64,000 bases of DNA. Origin: Reticulitermes speratus (taxonomy: Eukaryota; Arthropoda; Insecta; Blattodea; Rhinotermitidae). How positions within the stretch are numbered: position 1 is the first letter of the stretch; the number at the start of each line of letters is the position of its first letter. The position numbers and the translations under genes were made by a program. The notes under the pieces were generated by a model, which had not been told where the DNA came from, ran no database searches, and saw only the letters and a list, made by a program, of their open reading frames with translations. Where the stretch lies: the NCBI GenBank assembly GCA_021186555.1, contig JAJKFL010000014.1, positions 25,241,033 through 25,305,032 of the forward strand, written 5' to 3'. Positions 12,601 through 24,796 of the stretch are shown one piece after another.

Positions 12601-13966
12601 CAGAACAAGTGAAATTATGCGTTATAACATTTTCATCTTTAAGTTCCTAGACTGCATGTGGGAGACAAAAGTCTGTGAACCGAACGGTAGCAAACATTTC
12701 CAAAATTCAATGTGTCCTTAATTTATTCATGGTTGCAGTTATGATTTACAGCTGTGTTTTCTAAATATTTTGTCACATCATATCTGTCTACCGTTACCAC
12801 AGACAACCTTTACAGCATTGGAGCCATTGAGGAATAAGCAGAAATCATTATTTCACTGACTATGCAAACTATATATTTTTTATGCTAGAGCTGCAGACTG
12901 CAATATTGACTGCATCATGAGTGTTGCATACTGACATTTCTTGCTGGCTTCTTCTGGTGTTCTTCTTAAGTACCTACTACCATTCATACTGATTTCTGTA
13001 TAATACTCACACATCAGTCAGTCACAAAGCTAATCCTGTTAGTAACAAACAAGGCTTCAGAATTCAGAAGATGAAACCCGAGAACTTCATTTAGGCTAGA
13101 CATTCTTGTTCCTTTCAAGATATGTCCAGCCATAGGCCATAAGCCTGAATTAGGATTCTATCCATACTTCGTTGAAGTGTGTTTAATCCTATTAAACAGT
13201 ATATGACATGGCACAGACTAGCTGTATTAGTTCAATCTGTGTGCACACACGTATGGTATTGTGATTACTGCTCTGTTGGAACTAAGTTGCTTTATTCCGC
13301 TTGTTTTTTTTTTCCAATGCAAGCTTTTATAGTCTCTGCAACGAGCATAAAAGTTACATAAACGTAAATTGTAAAAGAGTAGACAATGCTGTAAGATATT
13401 TGTATGATATAAATTTCATAAAATTCCCGGAATGTCAGCCATTGAATAAAACAATCTGTGTACTGGAACAATATAAAAACAACGAATCGAGTTGGTGCTT
13501 TGTTTCAATTAAGTTGCGCCTTTCAATGTTAACTCAAGTTACTTTCACAAAGGTCTAAAACATAATTTCGTTGGATCGTTCAGAAATCGCCGAGTTGCCT
13601 GAACGCCCCAGAAAATGAAACACACGGCTCATTTAATGAACACTTGGCTGCTATGCGAGTCAGGCTGTATAAACATTGGGAATGCAAATATATCTAGAAG
13701 GAAACATGCGCTACCAAACATTCAGCTTACTACAAGATTATCCACCCTCTTTGTAGTCACTGACACACAGCTTCGCTTCAGACACAGAAACAAACTATCA
13801 TAACAGGATTTCTACATTTCAATAAAACAGCAGCGAGTGGAGCGAACTGTACTCGTGTTTACTACTCGCTGCACCTGACGTCTTAATATTTATTTGCTAT
13901 GGAATTCTGAAGGTAATTTGGTACGATGATGTACTTAATAAGTCATCTAATATCGAACTTCCATTC
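12601..13966. other. No gene seen
   Basis: Short ORFs (60-85 codons) between 13,179 and 13,803 overlap each other in different frames and have no family features. Confidence 0.5.
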
Positions 13967-13968
13967 AG

Positions 13969-14601
13969 GAAGAAATTAAGAGAAGATTGAAGCCGAGGAA
14001 TGCTTGTTATCATTCGGTGCAGGATCTTCTGTCTTCCAGTTTGCTATCCAAAAATACAAAGGTTAAGATATACCGAACTATAATTTGCCTTTTGTTTTGT
14101 ATGGGTGTGAGACTTGGTCTGTCACACTGAGGGAGGAACATAGGCTGAGGGTGTTCGAGAATAGGGTGCTGAGGAGGATGTTTGGGCCTAAGAGGGACGG
14201 GGTAACAGGGGAGTGGAGAAGACTACATAACGAGGAACTTGATAATTTGTACTCATCACCAAATATTATTCGGGTGATCAAATCAAGAATAATGAGGTGG
14301 GCGGAGAATGTAGCACGTATGGGGGAGGGGAGAGCTGCATACAGGAGTTTGGTGGGGAGACCTGAGGGAAGGAGACCACTTGGAAGATTCAGGCGTAGCT
14401 GGGGGATAATATTAAAATGGATCTTCAATAAGTGGGATGGGGGCATGGACTGGATTGATATGGCTCAGGATAGGGACAGTTAGCGGGCTCTTGTGAATGC
14501 GGTAATGAACCTTCGGGTTCCATAAAACGCGGGGAATTTCTTGACTAGCTGAGTACCTGTTAGCTTCTCAAGGAGGACTCTGCTCCATGGAGTTAGTTAA
14601 T
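13969..14601 (+). mobile_element. LINE-B: best-preserved RT C-terminal fragment with 3'UTR
   Basis: This is the best copy of LINE-B. Reading begins at about 13,969 (EEIKRRLKPRNACYHSVQ, then LLSKNTKVKIYRTII), loses one base at about 14,084-14,087, and continues as LPFVLYGCETWSVTLREEHR, FENRVLRRMFGPKRD, SSPNIIRVIKSR, GRPEGRRPLGRFRR and [13 protein letters not shown] at 14,481-14,483 replaces the usual tryptophan codon of the DRW motif; beyond it the frame continues [13 protein letters not shown] to TAA at 14,523. The 3'UTR contains AACGCGGGGAATTTCTTGAC and ends CTCCATGGAGTTAGTTAA. The catalytic RT domain and endonuclease are missing, so it is 5'-truncated and dead. Confidence 0.85.
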
Positions 14602-17214
14602 ATGAGTAAAAACTTATTATGTTCAATTATAAGGCTATGTGACACAGTATCGCCAAATAGACCCACGCGGTATCACTGCCGAATTCTGGTCAAGAGGCTC
14701 CCATTTCAAATTGCGCATGGGACATAGACTGTACCGTCTGAGATTTGTTGTGTTTGTCCTCAGTCATTCCAGACAAATGCCGGGTCAATACCGGGAAATA
14801 GTATATGGCCTCTTTCTTTCGCGTCCTTTCTAATTAGTTACCAGTCACCCTATAATTCGATACTACATACTTCGAGCATTATGAGTACAAATAATATATG
14901 TGATAAATTAATACTGACCATAGTGAGCCCAGAAATATTTACTCTCTCTTGACCCTATGAGAAATGGCAACGGTTATTCTTGTAGGGCACTTTACAATCG
15001 TAATTAAAAGAATAAGTCCGAAGTATGACGTCTGATGCTACAAGGTTTTTGGATCCGATGTAGAATGAATGAAATAAAAAATTATTAAAAGAGAAAGTTT
15101 TTGACCGTATATAAAAATTTCATCATTGAATCTGTATAGGAATAATATTAGAAAACGAAAATGTAGAATCGTATAAAACGCTACACAGCCAATATATTCA
15201 GTCAGTGCTTCAAGACACGCACTTCATGTAAAATGTCATTTATGTTTAAGACAAAACACTATCTAACGAGAAGTCGTGACCACATTTAATATTTTTTCAG
15301 CACGTATAATAAATTAAAAAATTACTTCAGCCGCCTAGCGTAATTTGTAACAAAACTGTCACAAAATAAATTAGTATTTTAGATGACGTTCCAATGTCTT
15401 TCGAGACAGCAAATAATATTTAGGATAAGGTTAACAGTTTCATGAAGAAGAAAGACGGAAGGATAGAACGAAAGAGCGACAGAACATGATTTCTTTGTTT
15501 CAGGGGGTGTCTTTCACTTTCTTCTCTTAAAAATGAAGCTTTTGATTATGTTTATAAGAAAATAATTTAACGACCACTACTATAATGATTTCATCACTCA
15601 TCATGAACCATGGAACGTCTGGTGAAAGTCACCGTGTAATGGAATGTGAATATTATGTTAAGCCTGTTGTACGATGGGTCTTTTTCTGCTATATCCTGGT
15701 ACAAACATTTGGTGCTCTGAAAACAAGTACGGATCCAAAAGACGTATCAGTAAGAATGACGTGCACTTCGAACACTGGCCACACAGCTCTCGGAAAAGCA
15801 TGTAGTGCACGAGGGTAATTCGATTGATTTTTTATACAGCATTTAGACATGTGTAAATGTTACATAAGCAGTACTACTTCGTGATTAGTTCCATATTGCA
15901 ATCTTATCGATACTGACATTAGTCTTTACGTCACTGAGATATGTAAAAATATCGAACAAAAAGACCAACGAACTTACGTACAACCGTTATGCGCAGCGCT
16001 GTAACCTTGAGTGTCAGAAACCATCCATTTGTTGCTTTCAACAATCACGAGTTCTAAGATGGTTTTGCTCGTATTGCCGAATTTATGTACAGCTCAGCAA
16101 AAACATGAAATCAGTATTCATGATCTGGTGAAAGAAGATAATATTTTTAATACATTTGCGGAAAGAAGAGGAATAAATACTGAAGCAAATCGACACTAAA
16201 CTCGCTCCTTAATTTTTTCAAGGGTAACCAGACTCGTGTTATTTATTATGCAGATTTAAACAAACATCTTTATATGTTGTCTCAAGGCGAGTCAAACAAG
16301 ATTTGCTGTTTTATGTGACACACCAAATCAAAAGGAATGGTATCGGTCTGGGACAAGTCTAACTGGATGTTCAAAACACATGTCCATCAGTTTATTACTG
16401 CTGTTCCTCTATTCATTTATAGAACATCAGTAAGTATGATACAGCCTGAATTAATTTTCTTAACTTTAATTTCGAATGAACCTATGCGTTCGGAATTTAA
16501 TACAGGAAACTACAGAATGGCTCCACTTATATTTTCCCTTCACTAAATTATTTTATTTTATGAAAATGGTCGGATAGGTTCTGGGTTTGTGGCTAAAGAC
16601 ATGTACTGGAACTTCAGTTGAAGTAAACACGTTCTGTCATGTATTTAAGCACATCAAAGTTCATAACACTTTCTTCTTTCATATAATTTGTATTAACCCA
16701 TAACTTTATACCAAAACAGTTTCAGTATACAAAGTAAATTCATCTTGGCTAAACCTAGAACAATTACAAATAAATACAACCGCACGGGCGATGTTCGATA
16801 TTATTTTTGGACCAGCTGACTGTGCAAATGAAGGCACTACGATCCTTCGAAACTCCTTTGTCTGTTTCACAGTCGACACGGCGTAGCACGGCGGGAAACT
16901 TGAATCTTCAATTGCTGCTGCTCTTATCTTCGAATTTTACTGACAATTCTCTCTTGATACAATTTCCCCATTTCGACAATATCATTCCTTATTTCTAAAT
17001 GTTTTTTGACGAACTTTTAACACCCTGGCCACAGCTTTTACTTTTATAATTTCTTACCCTGGCTATTATTCAGCTCGTAGTTTTTAAAAGCAGTTTTTCT
17101 TAAACAGGTTCTGTTTCAGTCTTCAGACAGGAGGACTTAATCCGAGGAGCCACTTGTTTCCAATGAATCTTGAATTAGGTCCCCGTTTTGCTTTAGGAAT
17201 GAGGTAGAACCGGT
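14602..17214. other. No gene seen
   Basis: Several ORFs of 60-77 codons with no recognised domain. A short FB1-like scrap (AAGGCACTACGATCCTTCGA) occurs near 16,831. Confidence 0.5.
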
Positions 17215-17650
17215 ACCCAAAACATTATGTTTCTACCATAAAACATACGGTAAAAATAAAGGTGCCCTTTATCAGTTAAGAACCAAGGCAGATATAATGT
17301 GTAGATGATAGTGGAGTTAAAGGTACCATCGTCAGTAACCTTAGGCCCTAGATGGAGGTGAGTGGTGAATTTCAATTTCCGACAGAAGAGAAACACCTAG
17401 ACGATGTACCATACATTATTCAAGGCATCAGAACCTTGAGTTAGAATGGCTGCTTTAAGGAAGGAGGTCGTTGGTATGAACATGCGCTGGTAGATCGACT
17501 GAACTATCTGAAGATTTTCGGGGTCCACTTACTTCAATCCCCAAAACCTAATGTTCACAATTATCATCCAAGATATATAATTAATATTCATAATACTTTT
17601 TCTGGCCCTGTGCCTAAATAATTAAGCACCACACTACGAAAATACATGGC

Positions 17651-17850
17651 TCTACGAATTCCTAACCTCGGCGTTAGAGAGAAGTGAATGCTAAGCTTCA
17701 CGCTTCTGCCATTTTACCCCCGAAATAAAACATACGTTACCGCTTGTAAGGAGTCGAGGACGGTCCCAGAGCCGGTCTGGACGTAGGGGCGAAAGGAAAT
17801 ATCTTTACCTCTGCGGGAAAATCCTGATTCTCGGGTCTCAGATCCCGTAA
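17651..17850 (-). mobile_element. SINE-1 partial copy
   Basis: Shares CCTCGGCGTTAGA, CATTTTACCCCCG and CAGAGCCGGTCTGGACGTA with other SINE-1 copies in the same order. The tRNA-like head is replaced by unrelated sequence after about 17,845. An even weaker possible piece is at 17,215-17,400. Confidence 0.65.
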
Positions 17851-18944
17851 TCTAATCCTTAATCTGTCTCAAGTCCAGTGTCTCGGGATCGTTTAAAATT
17901 ATTCACCTAAACCCTTGTGTCCGGCATGTACATTGTATAGTCAGGCAAGAAAGTCATCGCGTTTATGCATCTCAGTGTAAGTGTCAGGCTAAACATCCTT
18001 GTCAAATGATAGGGTAAGGGATTAATGATAATGAACTGGAAAGGTTTTGACAGTAAGCGGTCGTGCATTAATGGTGACATTTTCCGGGAATTTAACAGGA
18101 AGGACTGGAAGAAATGACTGTAAACCTCGGGACAGCCGTGTTCCTGTCCACATTCCAACCAGGCAAGTACAGAATGTGATTCTACAGCGTTACCGGTACA
18201 CCCACTGGCTCGATAATATTCAGATTGTTAGGTTATCACAACAGGTGTAGACATACTGTATGTCTTTACTGCGATCGGGGCTAATTGGTACAAGAAAACT
18301 TTGCGTAACGTGGTTCAGTGTGGACAGACAGAAATCTTTTAATTCGTTTTGATATGAGCTCTTTTGATTATATCTAGAAGAGATATAGGTGTTTGAAAAA
18401 AAAGTTCACTTAAAAAATAGAAAGATATTTACTTTTACCTCACGGAAAACACAGTTCATCGCCATTAAAAGGTGAATCAATTAACGGCGTCTTAAGAAAA
18501 CAGTCGTTGTTTGCTATGATGGATTATACGAAAGCAAAGCGCAGAGTTTCCTTAATGTTAGACATGGAGTGCATACAGTTACGCTAAACTCAAAGAGTCC
18601 ATGTTGTGTCATGTCTGACAACAATAATAACTGGAAAACTGAAACACGTACTTATATCTGCAAGGATAACATTCTGTATGATTTTCTTCGCTATTAATCA
18701 TAATTTTTGCGGGAAATACTTAAATAACATTGCGAAACTGGCTACTACCATCCAAATTCTTAGTATGACATCATAATATCACAATTAATTAATAAACTGG
18801 CTTACCATTTCATTTTGTCTTGTCCAAATATCGGAGTAATATTAATTGAAACATTTTAAAATAAATATCTCATAATTATTTTAGAACTTCCGCACTGGAA
18901 TAATCCATCCGTTGTTAGAATCTACATAATTATTTCAACTTTCA
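17851..18944. other. No gene seen
   Basis: No supported gene or repeat. Confidence 0.5.
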
Positions 18945-18945
18945 C

Positions 18946-19063
18946 TGGGCGACGTTTCACAGCCGTTAAAGCAGCTAACGTCGCCCAGATAAGCGGACGT
19001 TTCACAGCCGTTAAAGCAGCTAAAGTCACCCAGATACGCGGACGTCCCACAGCTGTTGAGGTA
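18946..19063 (-). repeat. 45-bp tandem repeat, about 2.6 units, multiple of three
   Basis: The unit containing CAGCCGTTAAAGCAGC recurs at 18,960 and 19,005 and as CAGCTGTTGAG at 19,050, a period of exactly 45 bp. On the minus strand, in an ORF from 19,147 to 18,935, it encodes a 15-residue repeat (TSAYLGDFSCFNGCE type). Splicing or expression is not supported. Confidence 0.75.
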
Positions 19064-19476
19064 TGCTAAGGGGTATACATACGGTCTTCTCCACAAGGCT
19101 GGGGACAAACTTAGAGAAGCAAAATTATGGAAGTAAATAAGTGGCACACATTTTAATTAGATTTAAAAATAAAAGTACATAACTGTTTAACTGTATAATT
19201 GTCTTAATCTGTCTTGAAGATTCCCTGATAAGTTCTTCCATGTGTCTGAAATCAATAGAAACTGACACTAGTTATGCCTATGACACACGTAAATACGTAT
19301 GTGTATTTTAGTGCCTCTCAAACGGTGGTCCGGGGCTTAATTTATGCCGGCAGTAAATTTTAGTTTGTGTCATATTACGATTGTGAACACTTTACAACAA
19401 ACTCTTACAACAAGCGATTTTTATCTTCAATGGATTCATTTTTCAAACCGTGCATCTCCAATATTAACAAAAAAGA

Positions 19477-19991
19477 CCATCATGGTACACACAATTAGTC
19501 AAGACTTCATTTTATTGCATTCCTACATGTTTCGAGCTATCAGGATTCTCTTGAGGGAGACTCTATTGTTTAACCTAAGTATTGTTGCCAGTCATTACAC
19601 TGTAGTGTATATGCACTTACTGCAAAATGTGTACTATAAAATTCATATGAAATATAATTAAAAAAACTGTTTCGTACTACTGTATATAGTATCTACTTAT
19701 TCCTTTCTTTATAAGAGTATAAATTGTACTCCTTCTAAAGAGTGCAATTTATACTCCAAATAAAGAAAAAAAATGGGTACAGACTATACACAATAGCATA
19801 AAAACACATAAGCGCATTATATACAATTTTTTTATAATACACATATTATAATAACGAAATGTAACATACAGTGTAAAACTTGGCAGCAATTATTGGATTC
19901 AATAATAGAGTACCTGAAGATGATCGTGATGGCTCGAAACATACAGGATTGCAATAAAATTAAGTCTCACTGACTGTGTGTACCTTGCTGG
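19477..19991. mobile_element. DNA element with about 75-bp inverted termini
   Basis: The left terminus GGTACACACAATTAGTCAAG, then TTTTATTGCATTCC and ATGTTTCGAGCTATCA, pairs with the reverse complement of the right terminus (ending ACTGACTGTGTGTACC) in the same order: GACTTAATTTTATTGCAATC, then ATGTTTCGAGCCATCA. The interior is about 350 bp of AT-rich sequence with no transposase. A smaller hairpin is nested inside. Confidence 0.65.
19704..19773. repeat. Short inverted repeat
   Basis: TATAAGAGTATAAATTGTACT pairs with AGTGCAATTTATACTCCA across a loop of about 10 bases. It lies inside the larger inverted-terminus element. Confidence 0.6.
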
Positions 19992-20505
19992 TGTTCCTTT
20001 CTAATTTTCGAGATTTTTACTTTCACTGCATGGCCAAATAATATTCATTGATCATCCTACTTTTTTCCTTCGTCTTGTAGCTCAGTAATCTGACCGATAT
20101 AGTGAAGATGAATAGAAAACTAAGCTTAGGCGTTCGTGGGCCACTCCTCAGAAATGGGGAAGGGGGTCCGTTTTATAATCCCATATCTTTGCAATGCCAG
20201 TAATTAAAACGACTCAACACCGTCTGTCTGACATCTTTTAGATCTCAATACAACTTACACGTGTTAACAAATTAGTATATCGTAAATAAATATATTTAAA
20301 AGTGCCAGAAAAATTGATTCGTAGACCATTATATTTAATGTAAAATGTGAAATGGATATGCCTACTGTCAATCTATAAATCCACTGCTGTTTTACTGGTC
20401 CATGAACAGGAAAAGGTTAACAACTACTGCCGTATATCATTCACCTTACTGTATTTTGTGTATAAAGACATATAACACATAATAGTGTAAAGTCAACTAA
20501 GTAGT

Positions 20506-21050
20506 ATTCTCCACGAACAGAGTACCTTTGAGAAGTTACGAGCTCCTCAGCCAGTCAAGAAATTCCGCGTACTTTATAGAAACAAAAATGCATTACCTTG
20601 TTCACAAGAGCCCACCACTAATTCCTACTCTGGCCAGATTAATCTAGACCACGGCCTCCCATCCTATTTCTTTAAGATCCACTTGAAGTCATTTTCCCAT
20701 CTATCCTAGAGCTTCCCACTGGGCCTCCATTCGACCAATTTTCCCATCAAAACAATATACTTGTTTATCTTCCCCTCCATGCGTGCCACATGTCCCGCCC
20801 ACATCATCCTATTTCATTTTATCATCCTAATATCTGGTAAGCGGTACATTTGACGCAACTTCTCACTACGCAATTCATGCAGCTTCTTACTATACAATCT
20901 TTTACACCGTTCCTTTCTTCCTCCCTCTAACGTCCAAATATTTCTCTATCGATCCTGTCCTCTAACACCCTTAGTCTATATTCTTCCATAACGTGAGAGA
21001 CCAAGTGTCATACCCATAAAATAAGAGGCAAAATTGTTTTTTAAATGTTT
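20506..21050 (-). mobile_element. LINE-B fragment, long but decayed
   Basis: Reverse complement of LINE-B from the 3' end (GAGAAGTTACGAGCTCC, then AAGAAATTCCGCG) through the RT tail. ATCATCCTATTTCATTTTAT lies opposite the IKSRMRW region. It reaches the VLYGC-T segment near 21,000-21,030. Multiple frame breaks. Confidence 0.75.
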
Positions 21051-21557
21051 TATTGTTAGATAGCAAAAGGAATACTAAAGATTCTGGACCGAATAATAGG
21101 ACGAAATACGCGAATTTAATCTACTGTAAATTTCTTCACGCACGCATGCAATTTTGATTTGTGAGTATCGTTGCAAAATATCTGCACTATGGAAGATTTC
21201 TAAAGTATTTATTTCCTACCTTCATGTCGTAATTATGTCCTACATTTTATTGACGAGGCATGAGCATATACTTAGTTTTCTCAGCATTTACTTCTACAGA
21301 TATTCGGCCAATCATATAAATATTTTGTTATGGAAGCTTTGTAAAAACAGGCTATTCAACGCATAAGACAAGGTCACATTAAATTATTGTGATGACTAAC
21401 GAATCTGCCGGGTAGTATTGAAAACAGAACAGTTCCATTGATGAACAGCCATCACAAAATGAGGGCCTATTATTATAAGAAGAGTGCATGTTTGTCCTAG
21501 AATACATATTTAAGCATTTCGTCATATGTTTTTACTGACCTTCACTAAATATACAAA

Positions 21558-21680
21558 GACCATCTTTGTGAAAGTAACTTTCCCACCCAAAACCCCTTTC
21601 CCATTTCTGTTCTTCCCCATGCGTGCAAAGGCTCCGTTCATCCCACATTTCCTGATTTGATCACCCCAATAATATTTGGT
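21558..21680 (-). mobile_element. LINE-B scrap
   Basis: TTCCCCATGCGTGCAAAGGC, then TCATCCCACATTTCCTGATT and CCCCAATAATATTTGGT, match the segment of LINE-B opposite SPNIIRVIKSR...WAENVARMGE. Very short. Confidence 0.5.
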
Positions 21681-21753
21681 AAAATTAGTAAATTATGAAA
21701 CATGTATTAGTGGAGTTAATCGTCTTCTGTTACACCTTCAGTTGCAGGTTTTC

Positions 21754-21843
21754 ATATACTGTCAGCAAGCAGTTCTCAGATACTGTCAGCAAGCATTCTC
21801 AGTACTGCAGCAAGCTTCTCAATACTGTCAGCAAGCAGTTCTC
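21754..21843. repeat. Minisatellite, about 22-24 bp unit
   Basis: Four imperfect units of ATACTGTCAGCAAGCAGTTC. Two overlapping plus-strand ORFs across it give repeated YCQQA-like peptides and are not supported as genes. Confidence 0.8.
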
Positions 21844-22029
21844 AACCCCCTCAGTCAATGTCCTTTCCTTAAGTTAAGACACCAAACTCCTATCCTTGAC
21901 CTCTTAAAGAATAAATACCGGCATGTTTACATACCAGACAGCCCATATGAGTAAAGGTTATTTATACGCAGACAAATATCGCCGACAGGTGTTGTATTAA
22001 TGCAGATTCAATCACACAGTCCAGTAATT

Positions 22030-22165
22030 GAGGTTAGCTCGGTCTAAGGGACCCAACTGAGTAGGTGTCTCCCTCCCCCTTCACCTGAGGACGGAAGCAG
22101 ATCCAGTTTCCGAAACGTCGTGATTTTAGATTTCCGCGACGTTGGACAAATTCCAGAAACTAATT
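22030..22165. mobile_element. FB1-like half-element
   Basis: GACCCAACTGAGTAGGTGTC, CCTGAGGACGGAAGCAG, CCGAAACGTCGTGA and TTGGACAAATTCCAGAAAC match the right half of the hairpin at 57,750-58,005. The left arm is absent. Confidence 0.55.
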
Positions 22166-22269
22166 AGTTCTCAACCATATATTACATTAAATTATGTCAC
22201 TACACAAATTCTGGTATTAATATTTATGCAGCAGTTTAGGATAACAAGACAGGCAATGTAATAACACTG

Positions 22270-22795
22270 AGGCGCGTTCATGTAACCATTGTTGCCGTGG
22301 AAACGCAATAAGTATTACATATTCTGTGCGCGTGTGTGTGTGTGTGTGTGTCTGTAGCCTTAGCTATCCAGCATGCAAAGCGCATGCGCCGTATTGTATT
22401 GTTATGTGGCCTGCGGCTCTAACATGTTTTCCCCACATTATCTCATAAACGGCACCATTTTCGGGGAAAAAGTTATTAAACATAAAATGTGTGTTTGATT
22501 TTCTGAACTTTTGTCTGAAACATTTCCAATTCTAAGAAGAACTGAGCGAGATATTATCATAAACGTGCATAGGTCTTCATGCAAAGTACCCGGTATTCTT
22601 GTCATATTTTAATGAAACTTGAATTTTCTCGACAGATTTTCGAAAAATACATAAATATCAAATTTCATTAAAATCTTTCCGGTGAGAGCCGAGTCGTTCC
22701 ACGAGGCTGGATAGACGGACACAGACGAATGGACGGACTGACAGACAGACATGACGAAGCTAAGAGTCGCTTTACGCAATTCTGCGAACGCGCCT
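22270..22795. mobile_element. Candidate non-autonomous DNA element, AGGCGCGTTC ends
   Basis: AGGCGCGTTC at 22,270 is repeated in inverse (GAACGCGCCT) at 22,786-22,795, enclosing 526 bp. The interior has a GT microsatellite (22,328-22,352) and a phrase ending AGACAGACATGACGAA that recurs near 62,350. No ORF and no clear target-site duplication. Confidence 0.4.
22328..22352. repeat. (GT)n microsatellite
   Basis: Uninterrupted GT run of about 12 units. Confidence 0.9.
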
Positions 22796-22799
22796 ACAA

Positions 22800-23060
22800 A
22801 TGTTGCAGTCTACTGGACTTTACTACATAGTGGTTTGGTGGACAGGTAACAATGTTCCGGATAAACCTGCTACCTCCACCGTCAAACTGACATTCTACTA
22901 TGAAAATGGAGGCATCAGGTGCTCCCGAGATTTTGGTACCCCTACCAAACTATACGGCGTCATATACCAGAATACTATAATCATGTTCACCCGCGTGAAA
23001 ACCTCAAATACACGCATTACGTAGCACTATAGGCCAAGATACGTTGACACAAATGTGTTA
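22800..23060. mobile_element. FB1-type element (degenerate)
   Basis: The arms contain CTACTACATAGTGGTTTGGT and CCTACCAAACTATACGGCG. The right end GTGAAAACCTCAAATA is the inverse of the family terminus. The inner arms GCTACCTCCACCGTCA and AAAATGGAGGCATCAGG pair loosely. Confidence 0.55.
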
Positions 23061-23230
23061 TTTGAGGTTCTCACGGCGGTGAATAGCCAGATTTGGTCGT
23101 CTGGGGTGAGAAGCTGTGTCGTTTCGGAGAAACCTGCTGCTTCATTTCAGGGTTTTATTTACGGCCAAGATGGAAACAGAACACTCCTCCGAAGCGTTGG
23201 TACCATCTTCCAAAGAGTATAGTGTTACAT
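23060..23230. mobile_element. FB1-type element, adjacent partial copy
   Basis: It starts with the family terminus TTTGAGGTTCTCACGGCGGT, then TCGTTTCGGAGAAACCTGCT. The terminus faces that of the previous element, so two family ends meet back to back near 23,010-23,075. Confidence 0.55.
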
Positions 23231-23754
23231 GCCAGCAAACCATCCTGCTGATAAAATGTCAGTTACAGAAAAAAAAACAGCACAAATAGCGGTCTTACAT
23301 TGTGAGTCGAATTCAAAAGCGTGAAAAGACAGTGAAACTGCAATTATAGTACCTAGGAGTATCAGCTGTATGTTACTCTTAATCTTTTGAAATTTAATTA
23401 TTTTCAGCGTTTTTGACAAACGGTTAAAAACGACAAGATGTGTTTTATAACTAACTGCTTTTGGATTGGACCGTTTCCAACTCCGATTCAACGGGTAATT
23501 ACGAACGCCAATAACTCACCTGCAGTTGTACACGAGTTTTACTGAATTTCACTTTTCATCTAAATAAGAGAAATCCTATTGATTCCATTCAGTTGCAGCG
23601 TAAATCAAAGCCATTTACAGGTAAATAATTAATAATTTTCACTTTAGGTTTTAATTTTCAGAGCAATAATTTTAAATTTCATGACGTGACACCAGAATCG
23701 CTTTCACGAAAAGAGAAAACAAACATGTCCATCGTTTAATGGCGGGGTTAATCA

Positions 23755-23890
23755 AATTGTAGTCTTATGGGTCTGGACACCATAGTTTGACATCGACGTT
23801 TCGGAGGAACATGCAGTCTCCATCTTCAGAAATAAAACAACTGGGTCCAAGCCAACGCTGAGATAATAAGATGAGAATGTGGCTGGATTA
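23755..23890. mobile_element. FB1 half-element
   Basis: CATCGACGTTTCGGAGGAAC, then TGCAGTCTCCATCTTCAGAA, matches one FB1 arm. Confidence 0.5.
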
Positions 23891-24796
23891 TACCTATAGG
23901 TGAGTTGCAAAACGTGTGACCAAGCAGAACTGCAGGAAGGTTTTCTGATTTCTCACGTTCCCTCGTTTCACATTTGTTACTGACACGGTACTGACTCTGT
24001 CCACTCTCCCTTTACGCCCGTTGTCTGTTCGCTGCACAATTCCTTGAACCCTGAAAATGAAGTCTATTCTTCCGAAACCCACAAAACCACAATAAGAAAC
24101 GATAAAATGATCCGAGTTTGTTCGCACAAACAAGATAGGCCTGTGTTAAGTGTTTGTGTTCTGATGCTGACATCATATATTTGTCACAAGCACAAATCAC
24201 TGTCTCTACAGGATCATTTGTGGCGGAAATCAGAAACGTATAGGCCTACAATATTTCAATTATAAAATATAAAGGACAGAACGGTGACAATACAAAAAGG
24301 GTTTATAATTTTGAACTACTTTCTTTCCCCGTCCACCCAAAAAAAATAAAATAAACAAGTGTACTTTTGAGATCGCCATGCTGCCTATGAGTGTTCTCCC
24401 AACTTCCACTTCTTAACTGATTGGCCATTTTTTTACGAAACTTGGTACAAACGTTAAGCTATTGGCAGACACGTCAACGCCGTAACTTTTAAATTTCATG
24501 CAGTCATTAGTAACAAACGGCCAACGCGCGAACATGTGATGCGGGACTGACATTTATTTGAAGATCCTAAAATGATGCAGTGCAAAGACCGTGAAAGAAC
24601 ATGCGACTCTTTTTACTATAATATTTTTGTAAAATGCAAAATAACACAGCAGCAACGAGATAATTTTCTTTAGCTTTTAGCTTGATGGCAATAACTAACG
24701 ACACTAATTCAGTTTTTTTTACTAACGACACATTACACCTAGTAATGTGAATTTTTATGTTATTCATACCGTGCATATTCTTATAATTAATAAATT
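23891..24796. other. No gene seen
   Basis: Overlapping short ORFs near 23,894-24,265 with no recognised domain. Confidence 0.5.

Noticed and set aside
14078..14446. 122-codon minus-strand ORF
   Set aside because: Antisense shadow of the LINE-B RT tail.
17215..17400. Possible eleventh SINE-1 copy
   Set aside because: Only CCCTAGATGGAGGTGAGTGG and scattered words match; too weak to call.
18946..19063. CRISPR-like repeat pattern
   Set aside because: Contiguous 45-bp tandem units without unique spacers, in a eukaryotic context.
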